Assembly: GCA_018662715.1 (NCBI GenBank)
Contig: JABJFP010000062.1
Coordinates: forward strand, 1 to 13,686
Direction of reading: 5' to 3'
Source of the DNA: Methanobacteriota archaeon
GTDB lineage: Archaea; Thermoplasmatota; Poseidoniia; Poseidoniales; Poseidoniaceae
DNA: 13,686 bases
The notes beneath the pieces were generated by a model that had not been told where the DNA came from, did not search any database, and saw only the letters and a program-made list of their open reading frames with translations. Every line of letters starts with the position of its first letter. The stretch's first letter is position 1. Below are positions 1 through 6,935 of this stretch, piece after piece. A program made the translations under genes and the position numbers.

Positions 1-1675
1 CAGCATGAATAGAAAGTAAATACTCACCTTCCTGGGTGGAGGCGTGGTGGTGGGTTGTGATGTTGATGGCAGATGCAGTAGGCTGCATGTACTGAGGCAA
101 GGGTGATGTAAAGGCTGCTTCATCACCACCAAAGGAAACCTCAACAACTGTGGGGATGGCCCATTCAAGGACTCTTGAGGTAGACAATTTCAGCCGGTAC
201 TGGAGAATATGTATGTTTTCTGAGACATCATCTAGAGAGGAATTACCTTGGCTGAGATAGGAGTATACGGGGACTGTGGTCGGTTTCCAGGGTGCTGAGC
301 CAATGGCAGCTTCAGTTCCTGCTGTTCGGTATTGCATCAACGCAGAGGTCCCCGTGGGTTCAATCGCTGTAAATCCCAACCAAATTGGGCTTGCAGAACC
401 ATGTTCACTTGAACTCAAATCATACATCGGCGAAGAAATCCATCCATCATGTATGTCCGGATTGAGGAAGTAATCTCCCTCTGCATTGTAGAGGGCTGAC
501 CCCCAACTGCTGAACCGGTTGTTGCTGAGGTCTCCGCCAGCGAAAACGAGTGTATTGTTCGCTTGTGTGATGGTTGAATCGAAGACCCCATACTGAAGCG
601 TTGAGCGGGTTTTCCACTCATCCGTGAACGGATTATATCCGAATACTTTGTTGTTCTTTGTGATTTGCCATCCATTAGCTTCGTATCCACCCATGATGAT
701 GATTTCTCCATTGAATACTTCAGCAGCATATGCTGCGAATTTCTTGGTTGAATTTGACAACTGAGTCCAAGTGTTGGTTAACGGATCGTAAGCCTCGCTC
801 AGGTTGGTATTCCCAATAACCGTTTGATTTGCTATTGGGTCAAAATAGCGAGCAACTCCACCATAGGCCACAAGTTTCCCTTGGAATGAAACCAATTCAA
901 ATGAATGTCGAGGTAAACTCATGCTCGCAAGTTGTGTCCAACTGTTGTTAACGGGGTCAAATCGCATTAAACGGTCCGTCATATTTGTTCGGTCTGGATT
1001 TGATGCTCCACCTGCGACATAGATCATGTTGTTTTGAGATTCAACACCTGCCAGTCCCACCTTGGTCCCCGTGGGCATATTGGTCCCGAGGGTCCAATTT
1101 CCAGTAGTTGGGTCAAATATCTGCATCAAGCCCTCAGAATTGATAGAGGGATTGGAATACGGATAAAGATCTCCAACGGTGTAAATTTTGTTGTTTACCG
1201 TCGCACACCCGTGGTATTGTTGAGTTTGAACGAGATTAGAGGTGCTGGGAAGCCATGATTTATTTGAATTGTAAAACACATCAACTGCAGAAGTAGGCGA
1301 TTCATCATCGGGTTGAATCGGGTTAGGGTCCGCCCGACCACCCGTGTAAAACACTTGGTCAAGGGAGGGGAGATAGGCAGCGCAACCGCCAGTCTTGGGC
1401 TGGAGAAGGCTTCCGGTTCCGCCTGGATAATTCCACGTGAATGAAGGACGCTCAAGATTTGTCACGCCAGAAGCGGGAGATGTGGTCATGTTGGTATGAG
1501 TGAATCCTTCGTTTGTTCCATAAGTGGTGATTTTTTCGTTAGAAGTGTCGATGGTCGGCTCGTCGAACAACGAATTATCAGGCACCTCAGGTTGCACAAC
1601 AGGTAGCCAAGGGTTGATGACCATGAGGAAAATAATGACCAATGCCATACGAATGTGAGGATTGGTCATATCCAT
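1..1675 (-). CDS. Secreted or membrane-anchored kelch-repeat beta-propeller protein (partial, C-terminus outside window)
   Basis: Reading the complement from the ATG at 1675 gives one uninterrupted frame of 558 codons that runs off the left edge without a stop. Residues about 10-24 form a hydrophobic stretch (ALVIIFLMVINPWL) after a short N-terminus containing one Arg, fitting a signal peptide or signal anchor. Six kelch-like blades follow. Each has a hydrophobic strand ending in a Gly pair or equivalent (YTGGR, YTVGD, YVAGG, VAYGG, IIMGG, VFAGG at roughly residues 108, 165, 220, 272, 328, 377; spacing 49-57). Four of the blades are preceded by the typical 'DP.T..W' strand, for example FDPTTGNW and FDPVNNSW. 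Residues after about 400 look beta-rich but are not recognised. Kelch propellers usually bind proteins or glycans; the ligand cannot be told. The ATG at 1669 is an alternative start. The gene is divergent from the HEAT-repeat gene. Fold is fairly sure; function is unknown. Confidence 0.85.
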   Translation of the reverse strand, partial: MDMTNPHIRMALVIIFLMVINPWLPVVQPEVPDNSLFDEPTIDTSNEKITTYGTNEGFTHTNMTTSPASGVTNLERPSFTWNYPGGTGSLLQPKTGGCAAYLPSLDQVFYTGGRADPNPIQPDDESPTSAVDVFYNSNKSWLPSTSNLVQTQQYHGCATVNNKIYTVGDLYPYSNPSINSEGLMQIFDPTTGNWTLGTNMPTGTKVGLAGVESQNNMIYVAGGASNPDRTNMTDRLMRFDPVNNSWTQLASMSLPRHSFELVSFQGKLVAYGGVARYFDPIANQTVIGNTNLSEAYDPLTNTWTQLSNSTKKFAAYAAEVFNGEIIIMGGYEANGWQITKNNKVFGYNPFTDEWKTRSTLQYGVFDSTITQANNTLVFAGGDLSNNRFSSWGSALYNAEGDYFLNPDIHDGWISSPMYDLSSSEHGSASPIWLGFTAIEPTGTSALMQYRTAGTEAAIGSAPWKPTTVPVYSYLSQGNSSLDDVSENIHILQYRLKLSTSRVLEWAIPTVVEVSFGGDEAAFTSPLPQYMQPTASAINITTHHHASTQEGEYLLSIHA

Positions 1676-1694
1676 TCCCACGAAGGCACAGTTT

Positions 1695-1702
1695 GTATAT
1701 CC
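1695..1702. promoter_or_regulatory. Candidate TATA box in the kelch/HEAT divergent region
   Basis: The sequence GTATATCC lies in the 112-bp gap between the divergent starts at 1675 and 1788. It is AT-rich and about 90 nt ahead of the plus-strand start. It is only 20 nt from the minus-strand start, so it suits the HEAT gene better unless the kelch mRNA is leaderless. The same eight bases recur at 12624-12631 in another divergent gap. Role as a TBP site is inferred. Confidence 0.35.
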
Positions 1703-1787
1703 TTCTTGTTACCGATTCTATTCTTTTTCTAGTGTAAACTTCCCAAGGTTCATCATGGTGGGCACGCTGCGGGGTAAAGGGGAGCAC

Positions 1788-3125
1788 ATGGCACGAGATT
1801 ACATTGCACGCGACCCTCGAACTGGGAAGCCGATTAATTTCCATAAAGCCAAGGTCGCTGAAGCATCCTTTGAACCCATTGAAGGACCTTGGTCGGCTTT
1901 GGTTTCAGCAGATGCTATGTCTCTCGCTGAAGGCTCTCTCGAGCAGAAGGAAGTTCGCTGGTTGGGAGATACACATGTCATGGGAAAAAGCCATGGCGTT
2001 CGTGCACTATCAACGGTACCCCAAAGTATGGTACGGGCGGCTCACGGATTGCTACTCCTCGCACTTGAAGACGGCGATGATGAGGTTCGTATTTCGGCCC
2101 TTGAAGTACTCCCAGAATTTGCTGTCCGGCGTTCTGAAGATTTGTTTGATTGGCTCTCTGTCCTCCTCGACGATGACTCCATCGACGTTAGCAAAGCAGC
2201 AAGTGACGCACTCGCACGGGCAGCGCCAACATTCCCGTCAGGCGTACAATCTTCGCTTGAAAACGAGCTTCGCTCTCCGATTGCTTACCGACAAAAAGCG
2301 GCATGGAAAGGACTCAAATCTCTCGCTGATACGTGGCCAGAGGTTGTAGCGGACCACATCGACACCCTGCTTCTTGAACAAGATGTTTCACTTCGGAGAA
2401 AAGCCGCTGGGCTTCTCAGAAAGGTGTTGTCAAGAAATTCATCAGCCGTCTGGGACCTGATTTCGTGGTCGCTTAACGATGATGATGCACAAGTTCGCCG
2501 AACTGCTGCGAAAACACTTCCCGCACTTGCTCGTCAAGACGTTCGCATGGCCACTATGTTCGCAGAACGAGCCATTGCCGACACGGATTCAGAGGTACGA
2601 CTCGCCGCAATCAAGGCAATCCAAAAGCTCGACAAGGACCACGGAAGAGCTCGGGACCTCATCGTCACCGGTGCCCGCTCGAAGGACCTCCGTGTGCGCA
2701 AGGCATGTATCGACCTGCTCCCACGCTTGATGGGCGAAGATGAATTACGCATCTTTGCAACTGATCTTCTCAAGACAGAAACCGATGAAGGCTTAATCAA
2801 AACGCTTGATGAAATGCGCTTTGATGCAACGCTTGAAGGGACTGAAGCACAGAAAAACGCAGCACTCGCTCCTGCAATACCGGTTCCAGAGATCGACAAG
2901 GAAATCGCTCAAGCACAGGGCAAGGGCATTGGGCTCCTTTCCACTTCAAAACCGAAAAATCTCCTTGAGAGAGCAGAACAACAAGAAGCAGTTCAATCTT
3001 CCGTGGAGCCCAAAACACCAACGGTTGAACGACGTCCTTCTCAAGACGAAATCATGGGATACATGGACGACGATGAAGATGAGTTTGACGATTTTGACTT
3101 GGGTCCTGACGAAGAGATGTTTTGA
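1788..3125 (+). CDS. HEAT-repeat protein with acidic C-terminal tail
   Basis: The product is 445 residues from the ATG at 1788. Residues about 80-345 are a run of paired amphipathic helices with the HEAT signature of charged Arg/Val positions, such as DDEVRISALEVLPEFA, DDAQVRRTAAKTLPALA, DSEVRLAAIKAIQKL and DLRVRKACIDLLPRL. The N-terminus (MARDYIARDPRTGKP) is polar and probably conserved. A disordered linker near 370-425 leads to a strongly acidic end rich in Asp and Glu. No signal peptide or membrane segment is seen, so it is likely cytoplasmic. HEAT solenoids act as protein- or nucleic-acid-binding scaffolds; no catalytic domain is present. The frame stays open upstream to 1662, but that part would overlap the divergent gene start. 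An ATG at 1755 is possible. The 1788 start has a purine-rich GGGGAG at 1779-1784, with tight spacing. It heads a same-strand cluster with an orphan gene and a DEAD-box helicase. Confidence 0.85.
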   Translation: MARDYIARDPRTGKPINFHKAKVAEASFEPIEGPWSALVSADAMSLAEGSLEQKEVRWLGDTHVMGKSHGVRALSTVPQSMVRAAHGLLLLALEDGDDEVRISALEVLPEFAVRRSEDLFDWLSVLLDDDSIDVSKAASDALARAAPTFPSGVQSSLENELRSPIAYRQKAAWKGLKSLADTWPEVVADHIDTLLLEQDVSLRRKAAGLLRKVLSRNSSAVWDLISWSLNDDDAQVRRTAAKTLPALARQDVRMATMFAERAIADTDSEVRLAAIKAIQKLDKDHGRARDLIVTGARSKDLRVRKACIDLLPRLMGEDELRIFATDLLKTETDEGLIKTLDEMRFDATLEGTEAQKNAALAPAIPVPEIDKEIAQAQGKGIGLLSTSKPKNLLERAEQQEAVQSSVEPKTPTVERRPSQDEIMGYMDDDEDEFDDFDLGPDEEMF

Positions 3126-3141
3126 ATTGATTTTCGTGCAG
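3126..3141 (+). repeat. Post-stop intergenic motif, copy 1
   Basis: ATTGATTTTCGTGCAG begins on the base after the HEAT gene stop codon. A near copy, one T shorter, sits at 3418-3432 after the next gene. Both lie about 55-60 nt ahead of the following start codon. It could be a promoter element, a transcript 3'-end signal or a regulatory RNA site. Confidence 0.5.
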
Positions 3142-3202
3142 ACAAATACGGCATGGTTAAGAACAGGTGGTCGGTCGCAGAACCGCTTAAGAGGTGGATT
3201 GT

Positions 3203-3418
3203 ATGAGTGACGCAGCGTTCAACGACAAGGCCGAACAATTTGACCGACTATGGGACGGACTCACCCCAAAGGGTGTAAACCGGCCCCGTGCTCTCAAATT
3301 CCGACAATATATCCTCGAGCATGTCCGACAGACGCGACGCCCTCTCAACCGAGAGAACGCTCGCAAATACTGGATGGGCGAACTTCAGAAGGAAATTGCC
3401 GACAAGGACAATTATTGA
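3203..3418 (+). CDS. Small uncharacterised protein, 71 aa
   Basis: The chosen start is the ATG at 3203, because GAGGTG at 3191-3196 makes a good ribosome binding site 6 nt upstream. An in-frame ATG at 3194 lies inside that site and is unlikely. The protein is predicted mostly helical, highly charged and soluble, with no Cys and no membrane segment. It has an acidic N-terminal helix (DKAEQFDRLWDGL), a central basic stretch with KGVNRPRALKFRQ and TRRPLNRENARKYW, and a charged end. The Arg/Lys-rich middle would suit contact with RNA, DNA or an acidic protein, but this is only inference. No family is recognised. It lies between the HEAT-repeat gene (77-bp gap) and the DEAD-box helicase (67-bp gap) on the same strand. 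Codon use matches its neighbours and the binding site is strong, so it is probably real. Confidence 0.7.
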   Translation: MSDAAFNDKAEQFDRLWDGLTPKGVNRPRALKFRQYILEHVRQTRRPLNRENARKYWMGELQKEIADKDNY

Positions 3419-3432
3419 TTGATTTCGTGCAG
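3418..3432 (+). repeat. Post-stop intergenic motif, copy 2
   Basis: ATTGATTTCGTGCAG starts on the last base of the 71-residue gene's stop codon. It matches copy 1 at 3126-3141 except for one missing T. The flanking sequences do not match, so this is a short conserved motif rather than a longer duplication. Confidence 0.5.
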
Positions 3433-3485
3433 GTTGCCCTCGTCTCGGCGACCAAATCACCAAACGAGAGACGGAGGGAAAACGA

Positions 3486-4907
3486 ATGTTCACCACCACA
3501 CGCTTCGATTCATGGGACCTACCAGAACATCTGTTAAACGGATTGAATGCTATCGGCTGGGAATTTGCAACCCAAGTTCAGAAAGATACTGTACCACTTG
3601 CTCGTACTGGGCGTGACGTGATCGGACAAGCCCGAACAGGGTCTGGAAAGACTGCAGCATTTGGCTTACCGATTCTTGAACGGTGCCAAGTTACAGGTTC
3701 TCTACAAGCTTTGATTCTCACACCAACTCGCGAACTAGCCAATCAAGTCGCAGAAGAGATATCAATGCTTCAAGGAGAGAGTGGGCTAACGATTCTTACC
3801 GTGTACGGAGGAACCGACATCGACAAGCAAGCAAAGACCCTCGCTGATGGCGTGGACATCATCGTCGGAACACCAGGCCGTGTCATGGACATGACAGAAC
3901 GGGGCCACATCGATTTGACACTCCCAACACTGCTTTGCTTGGACGAAGCAGACCGCATGCTTGACATGGGATTCTTCCCTGACATCATGTGGGTTATTGA
4001 ACGCATGACCCATCGTGAACAAACTCTTCTCTTCTCGGCAACGTTTCCTCAAGAGATTATTGACGCTGCGCATGAATTCACCAATGACCCTGAATTTGTG
4101 TTGACCAACGCAGAAGAATTGGACATACCGCCGATTGACCTCTATTCAGTACACATCGGCCGCTCCAACAAGTTGTGGGTTCTTGGACGCCTTCTCGTTC
4201 GAATGAATGATGATGACCAAACCATTGTATTTTGCAATACCAAGCGCATGGTTGACCTTGCTGTTGAACGCCTTAGCAAGCACCGATTTGACGTCGCAGG
4301 GCTCCACGGAGATTTGAATCAAAATCAACGTGAGAAAATACTTACTCGCTTTAGAGAAGGCGAAGTCAAGACCATTATCGCAACTGACGTTGCCGCACGT
4401 GGTATCGATGTGGATGCAATCAGTTTGGTCGTAAATTACGACCTACCAAATGACATGGATTCCTTTGTACACCGAATTGGTCGAACCGGACGTATTGGAC
4501 GAAGTGGAGAAGCATGGAGTCTTGTATCCAGAGACGACGCACCCCAACTCTCCCGCATCATGGCCACCTACGGCCTTGACATCCTTCCAAGTGAAGCACC
4601 TGAACTTCCAGAAGGCATTGACAGAGACCCAGTCCGCCGACAAGACGACTTTGGTGAATCTGCAGATGTATTTGGCTATGTCACGGTAAAACTCGATTTG
4701 ACTCCTAAAGCGGCCGGTTCTGCCCATCAAGTCTCTTCTTGGTTTGTTGAACAACTCAAGTGCGATGAATTAGCAGTTGGCGAAGTTCGCTTTTCCAACG
4801 AACATACCTTTGTGAGTTTGCATAAAAGCAAAATTGGACTCGCAATGAAAGCCATGGAAAAGCGCCCCTATGGAAGCGATACACTTGTCGCTTCAATCGT
4901 TGAGTAA
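3486..4907 (+). CDS. DEAD-box ATP-dependent RNA helicase with DbpA-like C-terminal domain
   Basis: This 473-residue protein carries all the superfamily 2 DEAD-box motifs. These are the Q motif (Phe7, Gln32), motif I ARTGSGKT (49-56), PTRELA (80-85), GG (108-109), TPGR (129-132), DEAD (153-156), SAT (184-186), IVFCNT (247-252), ATDVAARGID (299-308) and HRIGRTGR (329-336). It should unwind or remodel RNA duplexes using ATP. Residues about 395-473 resemble the RRM-like domain of DbpA/CsdA helicases, seen in the pattern VGEVRFSNEHTFVSL followed by a helix and a last strand. In bacteria that domain docks the enzyme on 23S rRNA, so a role in ribosome assembly or mRNA turnover is plausible. GGAGGG at 3473-3478 supports the start. 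It is the last gene of the plus-strand cluster. Its TAA abuts the stop codon of the archaeosortase gene on the other strand. Confidence 0.95.
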   Translation: MFTTTRFDSWDLPEHLLNGLNAIGWEFATQVQKDTVPLARTGRDVIGQARTGSGKTAAFGLPILERCQVTGSLQALILTPTRELANQVAEEISMLQGESGLTILTVYGGTDIDKQAKTLADGVDIIVGTPGRVMDMTERGHIDLTLPTLLCLDEADRMLDMGFFPDIMWVIERMTHREQTLLFSATFPQEIIDAAHEFTNDPEFVLTNAEELDIPPIDLYSVHIGRSNKLWVLGRLLVRMNDDDQTIVFCNTKRMVDLAVERLSKHRFDVAGLHGDLNQNQREKILTRFREGEVKTIIATDVAARGIDVDAISLVVNYDLPNDMDSFVHRIGRTGRIGRSGEAWSLVSRDDAPQLSRIMATYGLDILPSEAPELPEGIDRDPVRRQDDFGESADVFGYVTVKLDLTPKAAGSAHQVSSWFVEQLKCDELAVGEVRFSNEHTFVSLHKSKIGLAMKAMEKRPYGSDTLVASIVE

Positions 4908-5957
4908 TCACTCTTCTTCGTTTTTACCACGCTTGTTCCAAGAGCCGGTTTTCTTGACATGATGGCCTTTTTCCTTCGCAGGTTCGACAGTTTCAACCCG
5001 ACTTGGCTCCGGCCAATTCCCAAACTCATCTGGCCGTTGGATGACAAGGGCTGTACTTCCAACCATGACGAGGGCTATTGCAGAAAGAGACCATGCGTAA
5101 CCAATAGCGTCGTCCCACCGCTTTTGTGCGTTACCACATTCAGCTGAAATAAGGTTTGCAAATTCACACATTTCCAAGGTTTCCTTCGCTTCGATCGCTT
5201 CAACATTTGTTGAAATGTTTGAATATGCGAGGAGAATGATCAACACTCCAAATCCAAGGATTGCCCAATGTTTTGCCGAATATGTCGTCCTGCGGGTAAT
5301 TCGCCACGATTCTTTTGTCTCTTTGGCCGCCTCAAGAGTTTCTTTGTGACCACCAAATGTAAAGAACCAGACCATCCACATGAGAACGAGAACAACCAAG
5401 AAGCCCCATTCGTAAACGGTTTCATGAAATGTCCACATGTCGGCCAGACATGCTTGTTGGTCTGGATTTGCGAGGCACCCTTCGAGCGCAATGGGATAAA
5501 ACGCAACCAAACGCATGAGGTTGAGCACGTAAACAATCCCACACATCACTGCTACTGACTTTAGTTTGAACCGCTGAGACATGCCATCGGTCATGAGAAC
5601 GAGTGTAGAGATAAAGATCATCTCATGTACACCTGCACACTCGTCTGAAACATACAATCCAACAGAATTGTACGGGCCAGGAAAGCTTGTATGAACAAAA
5701 TCAATTCGTGTCAGCCAACCGTTGTGGTGACTAATGACTGAACTTCCTTCGCCAAACATGAAGTTTGTCATCTCATTCCAGAGCCATGCCTCAGTCACCT
5801 GAATAGGAGCGAGCGTGTCGGACGGTATGGTCAAAAACCAGTAAAGTGCTTCCACAAAAAGAAGTGCAAGAGGTATTCTTCCGTATCGTAGGCCAAGTTC
5901 ACCTACCTCCTTCCACGACATATCGCCATCAGGACGCGTCGTGGTTTGGTAGGCCAT
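4908..5957 (-). CDS. Archaeosortase/exosortase family transpeptidase
   Basis: This 349-residue multi-pass membrane protein has the three catalytic residues of the exosortase/archaeosortase family. They are Cys107 in DECAGVHEM (family pattern E-[AS]-C-[SA]-G), Arg149 in LNLMRLVAF at the end of a membrane helix, and His178 in FHETVYEW at the start of another. These enzymes cleave a C-terminal sorting tail on exported proteins and probably attach them to a lipid, as ArtA does for PGF-CTERM proteins in haloarchaea. Membrane helices are evident near 28-45, 113-125, 133-155, 183-202 and 230-247, and one near 290-310 follows a soluble segment with three Cys. The C-terminus is Lys/Glu-rich. The start at 5957 lacks a clear ribosome binding site, so the mRNA may be leaderless; Met13 is an alternative. 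Which archaeosortase subfamily it belongs to, and its targets, are not known. Confidence 0.88.
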   Translation of the reverse strand: MAYQTTTRPDGDMSWKEVGELGLRYGRIPLALLFVEALYWFLTIPSDTLAPIQVTEAWLWNEMTNFMFGEGSSVISHHNGWLTRIDFVHTSFPGPYNSVGLYVSDECAGVHEMIFISTLVLMTDGMSQRFKLKSVAVMCGIVYVLNLMRLVAFYPIALEGCLANPDQQACLADMWTFHETVYEWGFLVVLVLMWMVWFFTFGGHKETLEAAKETKESWRITRRTTYSAKHWAILGFGVLIILLAYSNISTNVEAIEAKETLEMCEFANLISAECGNAQKRWDDAIGYAWSLSAIALVMVGSTALVIQRPDEFGNWPEPSRVETVEPAKEKGHHVKKTGSWNKRGKNEEE

Positions 5958-6047
5958 GTGATGACAAGAGAGGTCTTGTTGAAGAAGGTGTTGTGGTTGT
6001 CTTTTTGCTTACCGATTTTTTTGGGTTCAAAGGAATGTGTTCAAATT

Positions 6048-6062
6048 GGTCCGAGACCTCGG
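6048..6062. promoter_or_regulatory. Overlapping palindromes just upstream of tusA
   Basis: Two nested inverted repeats overlap here: GGTC-CGA-GACC (6048-6058) and CCGAG-AC-CTCGG (6051-6062). They end 7 nt before the proposed GTG start of the tusA-like gene, and the second covers part of the GGAGGG purine run (6061-6066). They could form alternative hairpins that mask the ribosome binding site, or be an operator. Function is inferred only. Confidence 0.3.
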
Positions 6063-6068
6063 AGGGTT

Positions 6069-6320
6069 GTGGCGGAAGGAAAAAGCGAAGTTGAGGCAAC
6101 CCATCGCCTCGATGTTCTAGGCTTTTATTGCCCTGTCCCGGTTGTGAAAACACGCCAAACTTTGGAAAGGTTGTCCAACGGTGATGTGTTAGAAGTCCTC
6201 GCTGATGACCCTGAAACCCTTCATGACATGCCCTTATTGCTGAACCGAACAGAACATCTGTTATTGGGTGCTGTCAGCGAAAATGGAGAAATCCGATTTA
6301 CTATTGAGGTGAAAAAGTGA
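6069..6320 (+). CDS. tusA: TusA/SirA-family sulfur carrier protein
   Basis: From the GTG at 6069 the product is 83 residues, close to the roughly 75-81 usual for TusA. The family signature is clear: LDVLGFYCPVPVVKTRQTL carries the CPxP motif with the active-site Cys21. It is followed by the strand GDVLEVLADDPETLHDMP, and then the last helix and strand (NRTEHLLLGAVSENGEIRFTIEVKK). TusA proteins carry a persulfide on this Cys and pass it on for tRNA thiolation, molybdenum cofactor or other sulfur pathways; which applies here is unknown. The frame is open back to an ATG at 5946, but that start would overlap the divergent archaeosortase gene and add about 40 residues unlike the family, so it is rejected. 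The stop codon overlaps the GTG start of ribA (GTGA), implying co-translation. The exact start is the weakest part of this call. Confidence 0.85.
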   Translation: MAEGKSEVEATHRLDVLGFYCPVPVVKTRQTLERLSNGDVLEVLADDPETLHDMPLLLNRTEHLLLGAVSENGEIRFTIEVKK

Positions 6321-6928
6321 CAATAATCCCCCGTGATAATGTACCCAGCGAAGCCATCCTGCCGACATCGTATGGTTCATTTCGCATACAAGTATTCCAT
6401 GAACCTTCAACTGGATTTGACCACGTTGCTATGACTCTTGGCGACATGGGCGGACCAGACCCTGTTTTGCTTCGCGTGCACTCAGAATGCCTGACTGGAG
6501 ATGTATTTCGCAGTGAACGGTGTGACTGTGGGCCACAGTTGAATTCCGCTCTCGAAGCCATTGTTGAGAAAGGATGGGGCGTTCTTTTGTACCTGCGCCA
6601 AGAAGGTAGAGGAATTGGCCTCCACGCTAAAATTCAGGCATACCATCTCCAAGATGAGGGAGCAGATACGCTCGATGCTAATCTCATGCTCGGACTCCCT
6701 GCTGACAATCGCGATTATTCGATCGCTGCGGAAATGCTCAATGAACTCAATGTCGAGGATGTAAATTTGCTCACCAATAACCCCGAGAAGGTCAAACAAC
6801 TGCAATCCTATGGAATCAATGTAGTTGAACGAACACCACTCATCGTTGGCGTGAACGATACCAACAGAGCCTACCTCTCAACCAAAGGTTTGCGCATGGG
6901 TCATCACATACAAAATGAAGACTTGTGA
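6317..6928 (+). CDS. ribA: GTP cyclohydrolase II (riboflavin biosynthesis)
   Basis: The enzyme opens GTP to 2,5-diamino-6-ribosylamino-4(3H)-pyrimidinone 5'-phosphate, the first committed step of riboflavin synthesis. The 203-residue product matches the whole length of single-domain bacterial RibA (E. coli, 196). The zinc ligands Cys58, Cys69 and Cys71 lie in RVHSECLTGDVFRSERCDCG. The GTP-binding loop is LRQEGRGIGL, and the catalytic residues are Tyr109, Asp130 and Arg132 (GLPADNRDYS), aligned with Tyr105/Asp126/Arg128 of E. coli. LLTNNPEKV and ERTPLIVG complete the fold. There is no fused RibB domain. The GTG start at 6317 overlaps the tusA stop and has GAGGTG at 6306-6311 as ribosome binding site. 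Most archaea studied use the unrelated GTP cyclohydrolase III (ArfA), so this bacterial-type enzyme suggests old transfer. It converges on tRNA-His, 7 nt away. Confidence 0.95.
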   Translation: MTIIPRDNVPSEAILPTSYGSFRIQVFHEPSTGFDHVAMTLGDMGGPDPVLLRVHSECLTGDVFRSERCDCGPQLNSALEAIVEKGWGVLLYLRQEGRGIGLHAKIQAYHLQDEGADTLDANLMLGLPADNRDYSIAAEMLNELNVEDVNLLTNNPEKVKQLQSYGINVVERTPLIVGVNDTNRAYLSTKGLRMGHHIQNEDL

Positions 6929-6935
6929 AGAGGAG

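Noticed and set aside
415..729. Antisense-phase open frame within the kelch gene (minus, 104 codons)
   Set aside because: It lies on the same strand as the kelch frame but in another phase; the kelch frame has regular repeats and runs through the whole region.
1662..1787. Upstream extension of the HEAT-repeat frame from an ATG at 1662
   Set aside because: It overlaps the divergent kelch gene start and the candidate promoter; the extra residues are aromatic-rich and unlike the rest of the protein.
1804..2349. 181-codon open frame on the plus strand inside the HEAT gene
   Set aside because: It is a shifted shadow of the HEAT coding frame, with composition unlike a protein and no ribosome binding site.
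5946..6068. Upstream extension of the tusA-like frame from an ATG at 5946
   Set aside because: It would overlap the start of the divergent archaeosortase gene and add about 40 residues that do not resemble TusA proteins; GTG at 6069 gives the normal length.
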